14,386 nucleotides of DNA. Origin: Ophioceras dolichostomum (lineage: Eukaryota; Ascomycota; Sordariomycetes; Magnaporthales; Ophioceraceae). The stretch's first letter is position 1. The number at the start of each line of letters is the position of its first letter. Positions 1 through 7,425 of this stretch are shown piece after piece. Made by a program: the position numbers and the translations under genes. The stretch is from the NCBI GenBank assembly GCA_003049485.1, contig PYST01000431.1, positions 14,689 through 29,074 on the forward strand. Reading direction: 5' to 3'. The notes under the pieces were generated by a model. That model worked only from the letters and a program-made list of their open reading frames with translations. It made no database searches and was not told the DNA's origin.

Positions 1-955
1 GGCCCCCTATTTCCGCCACCGAAACCCAGAGTGACCTATTGAACAACGCGCTAACCGCTGCCCCGGCCCGACGCGGGCACGGCACCACAAACAACAGACC
101 CGGCCAGCGACCGAGCAACACCACGTAATCTACGTCTCCGAAACGGGCAGCCTCCTCGCCTTCAACTTCCGCGAGGCCTACCCGCCCGGCGGCCTCCCAG
201 ACGGCCTGAACCCAAAGGGCTACACCGCCTCCAAGACGTCCGGCATCGGCGCCTACTGGCCCTTCTACCACGTGCAGGACGACACGGGCGCCGTCCTCCA
301 GATCGTCGGCTCGAGCTCGCAGTCCAGGCTGCCCTCGACCGTCGACGCGGCCGTCAACAGCCAGCTTTTAACTCTTCCCATCTCCTCCGTCTGCAACGGC
401 TCCGAGACGCGGCTCTTCTACCGCAACTCGGCGGGCCAGCTCGCCGTGTTCGAGCGCGACTCCGCGGGGAACACCCTGTCCTCGTCCGGCACGCCGGGCG
501 GCGGGATCGCCATACCAGAGTTCGCGCCGCTCGCGGGGTTCGTCACGGCGCGCGGCGCGCCGGGGGGAACGGCCGTTGATACTTTTGTGCTGTGGCAAGA
601 CGCAGCCCTAGCCGCTTCTAATTCGTCGTCCGGGTCATCGTCGGGGGTGGTGGTGCCCGGAGGAATCAGGTTCATCTCGCAGGTCTCGACCGACAAGTCG
701 CTGAACGGGGGGCTCAACGGCTGGACGGCCACGCCCGGGCAGGACGCCGTGTTCGCGGACGCGGACGTGCCGACGAGGATCGCGTGTCTCACGCAGGGCA
801 CGGGCCAGAGCGACGGGAATTTCGCGAGGGACGTGACGCTGAGCAGCAGGAAGGACATGAACAGGTGCTTCTTCCAGGCGAACGGGGGGAAGCTGAAGCA
901 GGTTTGGTATGATGGGGAGAGGTGGAATAATTTGGGATATGTGCCTTTGCCTTGA
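1..955 (+). CDS. Beta-propeller, fungal fucose-lectin-like protein, 3' part (5' end outside window)
   Basis: The frame is open from 35 to the TGA at 953-955 and encodes about 306 residues with no ATG that suits a start, so the gene begins upstream. Blade-like units are visible: VIYVSETGSLLAFNF near the start, then TRLFYRNSAGQLAVFERD, and a final blade with RCFFQANGGKLKQVWYDG followed by WNNLGYVPLP. An aromatic strand, then a Gly-Lys/Gln-Leu turn, then a Trp-Tyr-Asp-Gly turn is the pattern of six-bladed fungal fucose-specific lectins (the Aleuria aurantia lectin type), which bind fucosylated glycans. The domain assignment is inference by pattern. Sequence before about residue 30 of this frame looks non-coding. 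A possible intron runs from GTGACC at 31 through CTAAC at 51-55 to CAG at 95-97; it would keep the frame and join a proline-rich stretch upstream. Serine-rich loops (NSSSGSSSG) and NGS/NSS sites suit a secreted or surface protein. It could instead be a related non-lectin propeller. Confidence 0.55.
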
Positions 956-971
956 GATGCGTGAGGTTGGT

Positions 972-1016
972 TTCATGGATGGATGGTGGTTGGTAGTTGG
1001 TGGTTGGTGGTGGAGG
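972..1016. repeat. TGG-rich low-complexity stretch after the lectin-like gene
   Basis: Short imperfect repeats of GGATGG and then TTGGTGG follow 17 bases after the stop codon, so they probably lie in the 3' untranslated region. They look like simple-sequence slippage. Beyond them, a 14-base direct repeat (CCGAGGGCGGCAGC) occurs at 1121-1134 and 1142-1155. Confidence 0.55.
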
Positions 1017-1223
1017 AGAGACAGAGGTGGCGCCGCCACACTTTCATGGTTTGCATTCACACTGAAAACCAAAATCAAGGGAACTTTTTACCCTTTTGTT
1101 CTACTGGAGATTTCTATTCTCCGAGGGCGGCAGCCGCGAGACCGAGGGCGGCAGCAGCAGCAGCACCCGGGACCACCACCACTCCGGAGGAGCATTGCGC
1201 GCCAGGCTATAACACACCCCTAA

Positions 1224-1430
1224 CCCGTCACCGCCACGGCGGACGAGGACCAGCAAGAGGATCAGCAGCAAGACGAAGGGGAGAAAGTCTCTGAACCTTC
1301 TCCCGGCGGCGGTTTAAAAAGCGCCACGGCGGACGAGGGCCAGCAGGCGGATCAGCAGCAAGACGAAGGGGAGAAAGTCTCTGAACCTTCCTTCTCCCGG
1401 CGGCGTTTTACAACCGCTGAGGGAGCTTGA
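1224..1430 (+). other. Open frame through the duplicated acidic peptide; possible exon or relic
   Basis: This frame is open between TAA at 1221 and TGA at 1428 and has no ATG. It reads straight through both copies of a 90-bp duplication and gives two near-identical Gln/Asp/Glu-rich peptides, each beginning ATADE and ending GEKVSEPS, followed by FSRRRFTTAEGA and stop. Copy differences alter D to G and E to A and leave one Gln unchanged. The unit length is divisible by three and the peptide has a coherent, charged composition, which would suit a 3' exon of a disordered protein. A CTAAC at 1219-1223 could be a branch site, but no convincing upstream exon was found. It may equally be a relic or chance. 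Confidence 0.22.
1232..1406. repeat. Tandem duplication, 90-bp period, two copies
   Basis: Copy 1 starts at 1232 and copy 2 at 1322, both with CGCCACGGCGGACGAG. The copies stay almost identical through AAAGTCTCTGAACCTTC; there are a few substitutions in the first half and a small CTT insertion near the end of copy 2. The exact 90-base offset is visible by direct alignment. The high identity suggests a fairly recent duplication. Confidence 0.92.
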
Positions 1431-1984
1431 CTAGTACCCTTTCGACCTCTCGATTATACGTATACGACCCGATCCGATCCGATCCGGAAGCTCTCGCCGC
1501 GAGCCTGCCACCATTCTCTCGTATCGCTCGCTCCTTCGATGCTTCGATCTCTTTCGCCTCTCGCCCCTCGCTGGTCGCCTCATCGTCTAGAGCGAGGGAG
1601 CCAACCTCGGCCTCGACACTTTCTGTACCTACCTACCATTCTGTTCTTTGTGTATAGCGAGCATCAGTCATCAATCACACTGCCTTATGAACCTCCCTAA
1701 ACAACCTATGTTCTTTCTTTCTTTCCTCTCCAGTGATGTCGTAGTGACGATGATGATTGTCTTATCCCGACCAGCTTGAAGTGCCCTCATTCTTCTTCTA
1801 AGAACCAACGTTGACAGCTTGTATGCCCGGCCTGCCTTAAGAGGTGGGTGGGCAACTGGAAACCATTCGAGGCTAGAAAGGTGTATCAACTCTGTTGTCT
1901 GGAAATAAGGTGGAAAAAGTCGTAATAATGTGAGAAGAGTCATGTTTAACGATGGGTTCGCAAACGTAAATGGTGGGAGGTGGT
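1431..1984. other. Intergenic stretch without a recognisable gene
   Basis: There is no convincing coding frame on either strand. Minor features are three tandem GATCC units near 1470-1487 and CTACCTACC motifs near 1628-1640, both common simple motifs in fungal intergenic DNA. A 110-codon minus-strand frame at 1671-2003 has no recognisable composition or motif. Confidence 0.5.
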
Positions 1985-2400
1985 CCTCGGGCCGGTTCTT
2001 CACGACGGACCAGTCCCCGGCCTTGGTGAAGAACCTCGAGGGTGTGGATCTATCTGCCGGGCCGCTCGGGCGAGGGCCGGAATAGGGGCTCGCTCCCCGG
2101 GGTCTTCAACGCGATGCGCGGTATCTGATGATGCTTCTGGCAGGCCTCGAGCGCTCTGGGCTCAGGCGCCGGCCGCCGTAGCCATGGGAGCGCTCCTGAT
2201 GATGCAGCCCACGATGGCCGCGAGGGGCGACAGAGGGCAGAGGCGCCAGGGGCAAGGGCCGGGGCGGCCAGAGTTATAGGGATCGTGGCCGGAGGGGGAG
2301 GCTGGGGGGAGCTCAGAGGTCCTTCAAGTCGACCTCGATCTTCGGATGGGTCGATGCTCTTCGTGTCGATGCTGCTGTCACAGAGGGAAACCGGCTAGAA
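1985..2400. other. GC-rich island, probably decayed coding sequence
   Basis: GC content is clearly higher than on either side, and several frames are partly open. One plus-strand frame reads GRFFTTDQSPALVKNLEG before a stop. After a shift of frame another gives GSLPGVFNAMRGI and stop. A third has an Arg-Gly-rich stretch (EGRGARGKGRGGQSYRDRG) around 2225-2290. These pieces have protein-like composition but no single frame holds them together, so I read the island as old broken coding DNA of unknown origin. The Arg-Gly stretch resembles an RGG box but could follow simply from GC-rich sequence. Confidence 0.28.
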
Positions 2401-2615
2401 GGATTTCGGTTATGTTAGCTTTATATGGTTATTTGTTCCTTTTTAATTTTTTTTCTGCCGAAGGTGACGTAACCACGCGGGCCCTCACCTTTCCCGATCA
2501 ACTTTCACGATTAGTAGCCTGTAGAGTTAGCTTTTCCCACCACCTTAGCTACGCATCTTGCAATACGATGATTTCCTCAGACCAGGAGGCATCCCGCCTC
2601 TTTTGAGTACGTTTG
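2401..2615. other. AT-richer spacer without a recognisable gene
   Basis: Base composition drops to moderate or low GC here (for example the T-rich run near 2437-2455). I see no coding frame with protein-like composition on either strand. It separates the GC-rich island from the pyruvate carboxylase relic. Confidence 0.4.
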
Positions 2616-2895
2616 TTACCGTATTTTGGCCTCGGAGGTCCTTTTGCGCTGTGCTGGCACGATAGAGAGCCAGTCGCGCTCGTGCAGGTGCACGATATTG
2701 CCGAAATTGCCACCTGCCCAGAAGTAGTAGCTGGACTCTGATGTGCTTCGGCTTGTCGAGGAAGCTCTCAACAAACACTGTGCCGTTTCCGAACGCAGAC
2801 TTGGCATCCTCCGAGGTGGCTCGCTCAAAGGCCTCCTTGAACGACTCTTGGTTACGAACCACCACACTCATACCGCGGCCATCGCCGCCATACAC
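2616..2895 (-). pseudogene. Pyruvate carboxylase fragment (biotin carboxylase ATP-grasp region), frameshifted
   Basis: On the minus strand the frame gives YGGDGRGMSVV, then FKEAFERATSEDAKSAFGNG, then TVFVESFLDKPKHIRVQLL. This matches the well-conserved ATP-grasp stretch of pyruvate carboxylase and related biotin carboxylases: the glycine-rich GGGGRGMRVV loop, the FGNGTVFVE strand and the DKPKHIEVQ motif. After VQLL the homology moves to another frame, which reads GNFGNIVHLHERDW and corresponds to the family's GNIVHLYERDCS. Homology then fades, and neither the upstream domain start nor the downstream carboxyltransferase and biotinyl domains are present. The glycine loop is altered (D for G, S for R), the Glu of KHIEVQ is Arg, and the frame is broken. 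The intact gene is about 1,190 codons, so this covers under a tenth. It is a dead gene piece. The family call is secure; whether the source was pyruvate carboxylase or another biotin carboxylase is slightly less so. Confidence 0.82.
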
Positions 2896-3096
2896 CAGGC
2901 CGACCCCTGCTAGTTCTGGAAGATTGCCTCTCCCGTTTAGGAGTTTTTAAATACCCTTTCACAATCCTGTTGTAGTAGTTGGATATTTTATGTTCTATCG
3001 ATCAATATGTGTTGTCCCATCGTATAAAAGCAATAATAACCTATTGCTCCCGGTCCTTGATGCTTGCTGAGGATCTCTTGCCCACGCACGGCCGAC
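2896..3096. other. Spacer between two decayed gene pieces
   Basis: The part nearest 2895 may continue the pyruvate carboxylase relic, because the minus strand stays open for a short distance. No family motif remains. The rest is AT-richer DNA without a coding frame I can support. Confidence 0.35.
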
Positions 3097-3583
3097 TCAC
3101 GGCGACTCTGGTTCTGCCCATGGGATTTCGATATCGTTGGCCAAATGAAAAGCTCCACGTCCTCTTGTCCAAATCCGCCACATGGGTGTCATGTAAAAAT
3201 GTGTTGCGGCTTCGAAGAAGTCGAGGTTTCGCCAAAACTCGTCGAGCACGTCGATCTCGTCTAGCAAGATGCTGAACTTTTGGCCGCTAGCGAAGTTGAC
3301 GCCGGTGCTCTCGAAAGTGATCCAACCCTTCTCAGCGTCGATGTAGTTCTTCAAGTCGTTCATTTTAGCGTCATTCCTACCAGACGGAGTCAAACAGTTG
3401 CTGTCGGCCTGTGACTCTCACGGGCTTCCGGGTCGTGGAAGAAGCAGCGGCGCCGATCCTGCCGCCTGGGAGCGGGGTGGGGACGCTGGGGCGGCGACGC
3501 TCCTCGGGCGGGATCCAGAAGCCCTGCTCGTTGTAAATGTCCTCGGCAAGTGTTTAGTTTCCAGGACGGTACTGGTAGACCTG
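3097..3583 (-). pseudogene. Decayed coding fragment of unknown family with a relic splice acceptor
   Basis: On the minus strand two frames read like real protein. The first gives QVYQYRPGN, an in-frame TAA, then LAEDIYNEQGFWIPPEERRR and QQLFDSV. One base shift later the second continues with NDLKNYIDAEKGWITFES, then KFSILLDEIDVLDEFWRN and ATHFYMTPMWRIW, stopping at 3097. Composition is rich in Trp, Tyr, Phe and acidic residues, as in a folded enzyme, but I do not recognise the family. Just upstream, CTAAC (plus-strand 3598-3602) is followed after a pyrimidine-rich stretch by CCAG ending at 3584, which looks like an intact fungal 3' splice site. That suggests the piece came from genomic DNA and not from a spliced copy. 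An in-frame stop plus a frameshift mark it as broken. Confidence 0.45.
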
Positions 3584-3811
3584 CTGGCGGGAGAGAGGTT
3601 AGAAGTGCGAGGCAGATCTCGAGAGAGGGTCAGGTCCGGGTTGTTGAGTAGACTAACTCATTAAAATAAACCACCTAAACTTGTCTGTCACAACGAATCC
3701 CACCGACAGATCAGCACATCGGTGGACATGGTGGCATGTCGTACTGGCGGCTAGCGATCAAAGGTGCTGCGGAAAGAGCGCATCGAACCTGAGAAACAAT
3801 GGAGTATTAAT
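3584..3811. other. Spacer with a probable relic intron at its left edge
   Basis: The 3584-3660 part contains the branch-site and acceptor signals described for the adjoining minus-strand relic and is probably its former intron. The remaining bases, to 3811, show no coding frame or repeat that I can support. Confidence 0.3.
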
Positions 3812-4225
3812 TCAAGTGGAGGATTGTTTCATGGCAGGATAACAGATCAGCGTGAACACAATATTCATTGACGGTTGCTCCACCCATGGTCTTTCACCGC
3901 CTTCCCAGTCAAGCGGACCTCCGGGTGTGTCGGCGAGCCATCCGAGATCTGCCATTTCCTTCTGAGTTGGCTCCGTAGCTTCCTCGCCTTGACCACCAGG
4001 TTTGGGCAGGAACGCATGGATCAGTGCACGGGGCATCTTATCGAAGGTGTTTCGATAAACGTGACACTGCAAGAGAGGCGAAGGCATCGCCAGGCGAGCT
4101 TGAAGGCATTATAGAGGGGCCCCGACAAACGGACGCGTGTCCGCCACACCGCAGCCTGGCTCTCTAACCTGGTGTCAAAAAATTCAAAGGCTACAAGGTC
4201 CTCCCTCGCACTTTCTAACAATATT
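3812..4225 (-). pseudogene. Decayed coding fragment of unknown family, possibly a C-terminal end
   Basis: The minus strand first gives AREDLVAFEFFDTRLESQ and then LSGPLYNAFKLAW in one frame. In a second frame it continues CHVYRNTFDKMPRALIHAFL, PKPGGQGEEATEPTQKEM, ADLGWLADTPGGPLDWEGG and NIVFTLICYPAMKQSST, ending at a stop at 3812-3814. The second half has the look of a genuine protein terminus with a folded core. I do not recognise either part. The overlap of the two frames near 4021-4087 suggests one frameshift in what was a single reading frame. It may derive from the same gene as the 3097-3583 piece, but nothing in the sequence proves this. Confidence 0.35.
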
Positions 4226-4763
4226 GTAGTCGCTCGTGCAGGCGTATTCTCGTGAGGCTATTGTCGACTAGCATAATCAGTGACTCAAGGCTACACGGGC
4301 AGCATCAAAATCATGGCTACAAGATCGATGAAGATGCACGTCATCAAGAGCCCCAGACAGAGCCTCAACTGGCCTCCAGAAGACCACCCTCATTCATTTA
4401 TCCTCTGCTTGCAGTCTGATTCAACAGCTTAGAGGAGATTCGGACGTGAAATCAGGCACCAAGCCGGCCTCCTGCTGATGCCCAACAGAAGGGACGATTT
4501 CAGCATCTGTCACAGGCCGCGAGTGAATATGCACCATGGGAAGCAACCAACTCCTCGGATGATCTACAAAGCGCGCGCACGTGGGGTAGATAGATGATGA
4601 TCTGATCTGAGGTCTCTTCGCGGGGGCCTGGTGTTGGCTGTCACACAGTGCTCCCGCGAGGACACCGGTGTGGAAACGAGATGATGCTGAGGGTCACGAC
4701 GGCCAGCACGACATGTGCTGCCTGGCCTTCCCACCAGTCACGGTCTTTGGATTTTCAACGGGG
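4226..4763. other. Intergenic stretch without a recognisable gene
   Basis: No frame of useful length or protein-like composition is present on either strand. No tRNA, repeat or palindrome was seen. Confidence 0.45.
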
Positions 4764-5018
4764 TCATCCTGGACATCCTGTCAGCCGGGAAATCACAGCA
4801 AGTGATGCGTGGGCCAGATGGCGGGGACTGGCATCACGGTACCATAAGCAAAGGCGGCCGCCTGCAGCAGCTGGATTGTTCCAGTTTCCATAGAACTGTT
4901 GAGCAGTGAATGGTTCTCCTCTGTCTGTAATCAGCGGCTGATTGCGTAGCTTCGGAGGGTTATAAAACGCGCGTCTCCCTCCCTGGGTTGTGGTTCCAAA
5001 TTCCTCTTCCTTACACAA
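4764..5018 (-). other. Possible decayed coding piece
   Basis: An 84-codon minus-strand frame includes AFYNPPKLRNQPLITDRGEP followed by FTAQQFYGNWNNPAAAGGR. This is more protein-like than chance GC-rich frames and lies on the same strand as the other relics. There is no recognised motif and no sign of expression. A TATAAAA at 4961-4967 on the plus strand lies inside it and would have to serve a different transcript. Confidence 0.2.
4961..4967 (+). promoter_or_regulatory. TATA-box-like motif
   Basis: TATAAAA is followed by a CT-rich stretch (CTCCCTCCC, then TTCCTCTTCCTTACAC at about 5000), the arrangement seen in front of fungal transcription starts. No convincing coding frame follows, so the motif may be chance, may drive a non-coding transcript, or may be a relic. 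Confidence 0.22.
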
Positions 5019-5221
5019 CCAACCCCAGACCTTCAGGTCGGGGTTTCGAATACGGAGGCAAGTACACCAACCACTCTACACCCCACTACCATCTCTCATC
5101 TCTGAGCACCATTCTCATTAACATCAGCGGACTCCGCCTCGCCTGTTCGACCTCTGGGTTGGGGGGGTGGCCTCCGCAGCGCCATCACCACGCTGCGGAC
5201 GGCACCTTTCCAGCTCAGCAG

Positions 5222-5257
5222 GTGAGCGAGCAGGTGAGCGAGCAGGTGGGCGAGCAG
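5222..5257. repeat. Tandem repeat, three 12-bp units
   Basis: GTGAGCGAGCAG occurs twice in tandem (5222-5233, 5234-5245) and a third time with one change, GTGGGCGAGCAG (5246-5257). Confidence 0.9.
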
Positions 5258-5447
5258 GGCCGCATGCCCGTCATCTCTCCCACAACCTCTTGAACACAAC
5301 AGCACCAACACCTCATAGAGGCGGCGCGGCGTCCTCGCGCGACGCCGTAAGTGCTCCTCACTCAGCCTTGGCCCCAAGACTTGATCACGCTCTCACTTGC
5401 CACCTCTACTACCTTCTTGACAACTTGGACTGACTGCGCATACCCAT

Positions 5448-5470
5448 ACACACACACACACACACACACA
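5448..5470. repeat. CA microsatellite
   Basis: A run of AC/CA dinucleotides, eleven CA units at 5449-5470, sits 25 bases before the first large palindrome. Such tracts are prone to slippage. Confidence 0.97.
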
Positions 5471-5494
5471 TGAGCATGAGGTAAGTCTGCCCCT

Positions 5495-5750
5495 GCACAG
5501 ATCCCCCCAGTAGACAACCACTGCAGCCTGATGTCAGCCCATGTGCAACCAGCGAGTGGACATCTACGTATTCCCTTCCCCGACACGTCATCTTCCCGCA
5601 GGCCCGTACTCAGTAGGCCGACAGCGCTGCCTACCGGCGCCGGCCTGCGGGAGAAGGGTGTCTCGGGGAAGGGAATACGTAGATGTCCACTCGCTGGTTG
5701 CACATGGGCTGACATCAGGCTGCATTGCTTGCCCACTGGGTGATCTGTGC
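5495..5750. repeat. Palindrome 1: long inverted repeat with perfect 62-bp inner arms
   Basis: Bases 5522-5583 are the exact reverse complement of 5663-5724 over all 62 positions (left arm starts TGCAGCCTGATGTCAGCC). The symmetry continues imperfectly inward, around a centre near 5623, and outward to GCACAGATC at 5495-5503 paired with GATCTGTGC at 5742-5750. Because of the symmetry, both strands contain similar short frames, which I treat as by-products. The structure resembles a foldback element or MITE. No target-site duplication was identified. Confidence 0.93.
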
Positions 5751-5794
5751 CAGGTATGTTAGTGTCAGTAAGGGGTGGTCTACGTACCGTGACA

Positions 5795-5927
5795 ACCGCT
5801 ACCTTCCCCGATGCGTAGTGAGGATCGCGCACGTTCGCGCCGAGAAACCACTTCCTCGCGAACCGAGGAACATGGATCCCAGCCCCTACGTGCGTGATCG
5901 GCGCTACGCATCGGGGGAGGTAGCGGT
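5795..5927. repeat. Palindrome 2: imperfect inverted repeat
   Basis: ACCGCTACCTTCCCCGATGC at 5795 and onward pairs with the sequence ending GGGGGAGGTAGCGGT at 5927, with one or two mismatches over 24 bases. GATCGCGCACGT pairs with ACGTGCGTGATC further in, and the exact centre at 5861 is a 7-bp hairpin, TTCCTCG/CGAGGAA, at 5852-5870. All three parts share one axis, so it is one structure of about 133 bp. Confidence 0.88.
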
Positions 5928-5941
5928 GCCAACTAGTCCCC

Positions 5942-6190
5942 CATTTCTCCCCCTCCGTTCCTCCCTCCCGACGGCCTCGCGGCTCCAATACTGCGCTGCT
6001 GCACTTGCCGAATCGCCATGTCGCCATCGCACGTAGGCAGTGAAAATGCGTGTTCCTCTGTCGTGAGACGGTGAGGGAGCGTATTTTTCACTGTCGCCGT
6101 GCGATGGTCGACATGGCGATTCGGCAAGTGTGGCAGCGCGGTATTGGGCCACCGGGGCCACCGGCAAGGAGGAAAGGAGGGGAGGAAGGT
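5942..6190. repeat. Palindrome 3: inverted repeat with perfect 22-bp inner arms
   Basis: The inner arms at 6002-6023 and 6109-6130 are perfect reverse complements (22 bases, containing CTTGCCGAATCGCCATGTCG). Outside them, CAATACTGCGCTGC pairs with GGCAGCGCGGTATTG allowing mismatches, and pyrimidine-rich DNA at 5942-5970 pairs with purine-rich DNA at 6160-6190. The axis lies at about 6066. The loop region 6031-6100 is shared with palindrome 4. Confidence 0.88.
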
Positions 6191-6307
6191 CTGGCGCCGG
6201 TGACGCTGCCCTCACTGATACGTCATGTCGGCAACACACGTAGGCGATGAGAATTCATATTCCTCTATCGTGAGACGGTGAGGGAGTGCATTTTTCAGCG
6301 TCGACGT
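6031..6307 (+). repeat. Direct repeat: shared loop core of palindromes 3 and 4
   Basis: The segments 6031-6100 and 6239-6307 align with one small gap at an offset of 207-208. Both start ACGTAGGC, contain TTCCTCT, then TCGTGAGACGGTGAGGGAG, and end around ATTTTTCA and GTCG. They have the same orientation and sit at the centre of their respective inverted repeats. I infer two diverged copies of one element placed in tandem. Confidence 0.88.
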
Positions 6308-6344
6308 GTGTCGGCGATGTGTCGGTATCAGTGAGGGTAGCGTC
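6202..6344. repeat. Palindrome 4: inverted repeat
   Basis: GACGCTGCCCTCACTGATAC at 6202 pairs with GTATCAGTGAGGGTAGCGTC ending at 6344 with one mismatch over 20 bases. The pairing continues through AACACACG/CGTGTGTCG towards an axis at about 6273. The arms differ from those of palindrome 3, although the loop is homologous. Confidence 0.88.
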
Positions 6345-7425
6345 GTGGTGTTGACCACCCGCTGGCAAGGACAGATGGGGTTCAATGCCTCGCTGCTCAC
6401 TCTTCCTGGTATGGCATAGATGGACTGGGCAAGTGGCAAGTGAAGATTTTGGACTAGGACATACGGACATTGGAAGTAGATGGATGACATGCGGAGGACA
6501 AAGCGGAGATATCAGGCATTAGGCACATTGAGCAAGAATTAGGAGCACTGGTTCATGTTAGGGGTTAGAGGTCACCTCCAGTCCCGGCTGGTTATCCTGT
6601 TAGCTAGAATCTTTAGACTCCAACAAGATTTGTCACCCCGCTACCAAGTTTTCCTATATGTACCTGACAGGCACTTCCCCGTAGTTCACCTCGCAACAGT
6701 TCACGGGATGGAGAACGTTGGGAGATACTAGAAAAGGAACCACGATTGAGGGCAGGCCGGTAGGGCACGTCGGACTTCTGGCACCAAAACATTGCGAGCA
6801 GCAGCCAGACGTAGGTACAACAAGATTGGGCGTCGCTGCCGGCAGCAGTAGTGCTAGATAGTACTTAGATAAAACGAGTTTCCACGGCACTAGAAATCAA
6901 ACTCTCACGTCGATCTTCGCGAGGGCGTGAGTGCAAGTATTTGTAGTAATACATGGACAAGAGCTAGCTTGGCCTGTAGCAAAGATGATTTGAAAGACTT
7001 TTCGGCGAGCAATGAACTGTTAAAACTTCATAATTATCACAGCTGCCGTGAGTCGTTCCGATAATCCTGTTGATGTGACGACGGCCTGGTTAAGGGTGAA
7101 CTTGAGACGCGCCTAAGTGAAGCGTGCCTTGTCTGCTAAGGGTCGAGTTGAATTTCACAACAGCAAAAATCAAAACACTGGTCGCCACCGAAGCTCCGAC
7201 TTCCGGGGCCCGCGGGCAAATTGGAACGCACAAAACTGCCCAAATTCGTGGGTGACCAAATTTTTTGATTCCAGCTTTCACATTTCACAACCACAATCCT
7301 CCACACTCAGCCCGCATTCAGTCCACATCGATCACGAACAACGACGAATTGTGCTAAGATTTGATTTTATCTGATTCTTTGTCATTTTCCTCATCCCTTA
7401 CTTGTACTCGTCGTCTGCTCCCATC
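6345..7425. other. Intergenic region and upstream region of the ankyrin gene
   Basis: There is no supported gene on either strand; the few frames of 60-85 codons have no coherent composition. The last 80 bases are pyrimidine-rich and lead to the ankyrin gene's ATG, so they are the likely promoter and leader. No clear TATA box was found. Confidence 0.5.

Larger units (their letters stand above)
5019..5490. other. Low-complexity gene-free stretch left of the palindrome cluster
   Basis: Frames here are short and biased in composition. The region holds the 12-bp tandem repeat at 5222-5257 and the CA microsatellite at 5448-5470, and otherwise nothing I can assign. Confidence 0.45.

Noticed and set aside
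5362..6250. Several 60-220 codon frames on both strands within the palindrome cluster, with similar peptides on each strand.
   Set aside because: Similar peptides on both strands follow directly from the inverted repeats. There are no family motifs.
5495..6344. CRISPR-like array, because of regularly spaced repeats.
   Set aside because: The units are long inverted repeats with different arms, without short identical direct repeats and unique spacers, and the genes are eukaryotic.
6558..6568. Telomere-like TTAGGGGTTAG.
   Set aside because: It is a single partial match with no array of TTAGGG units around it.
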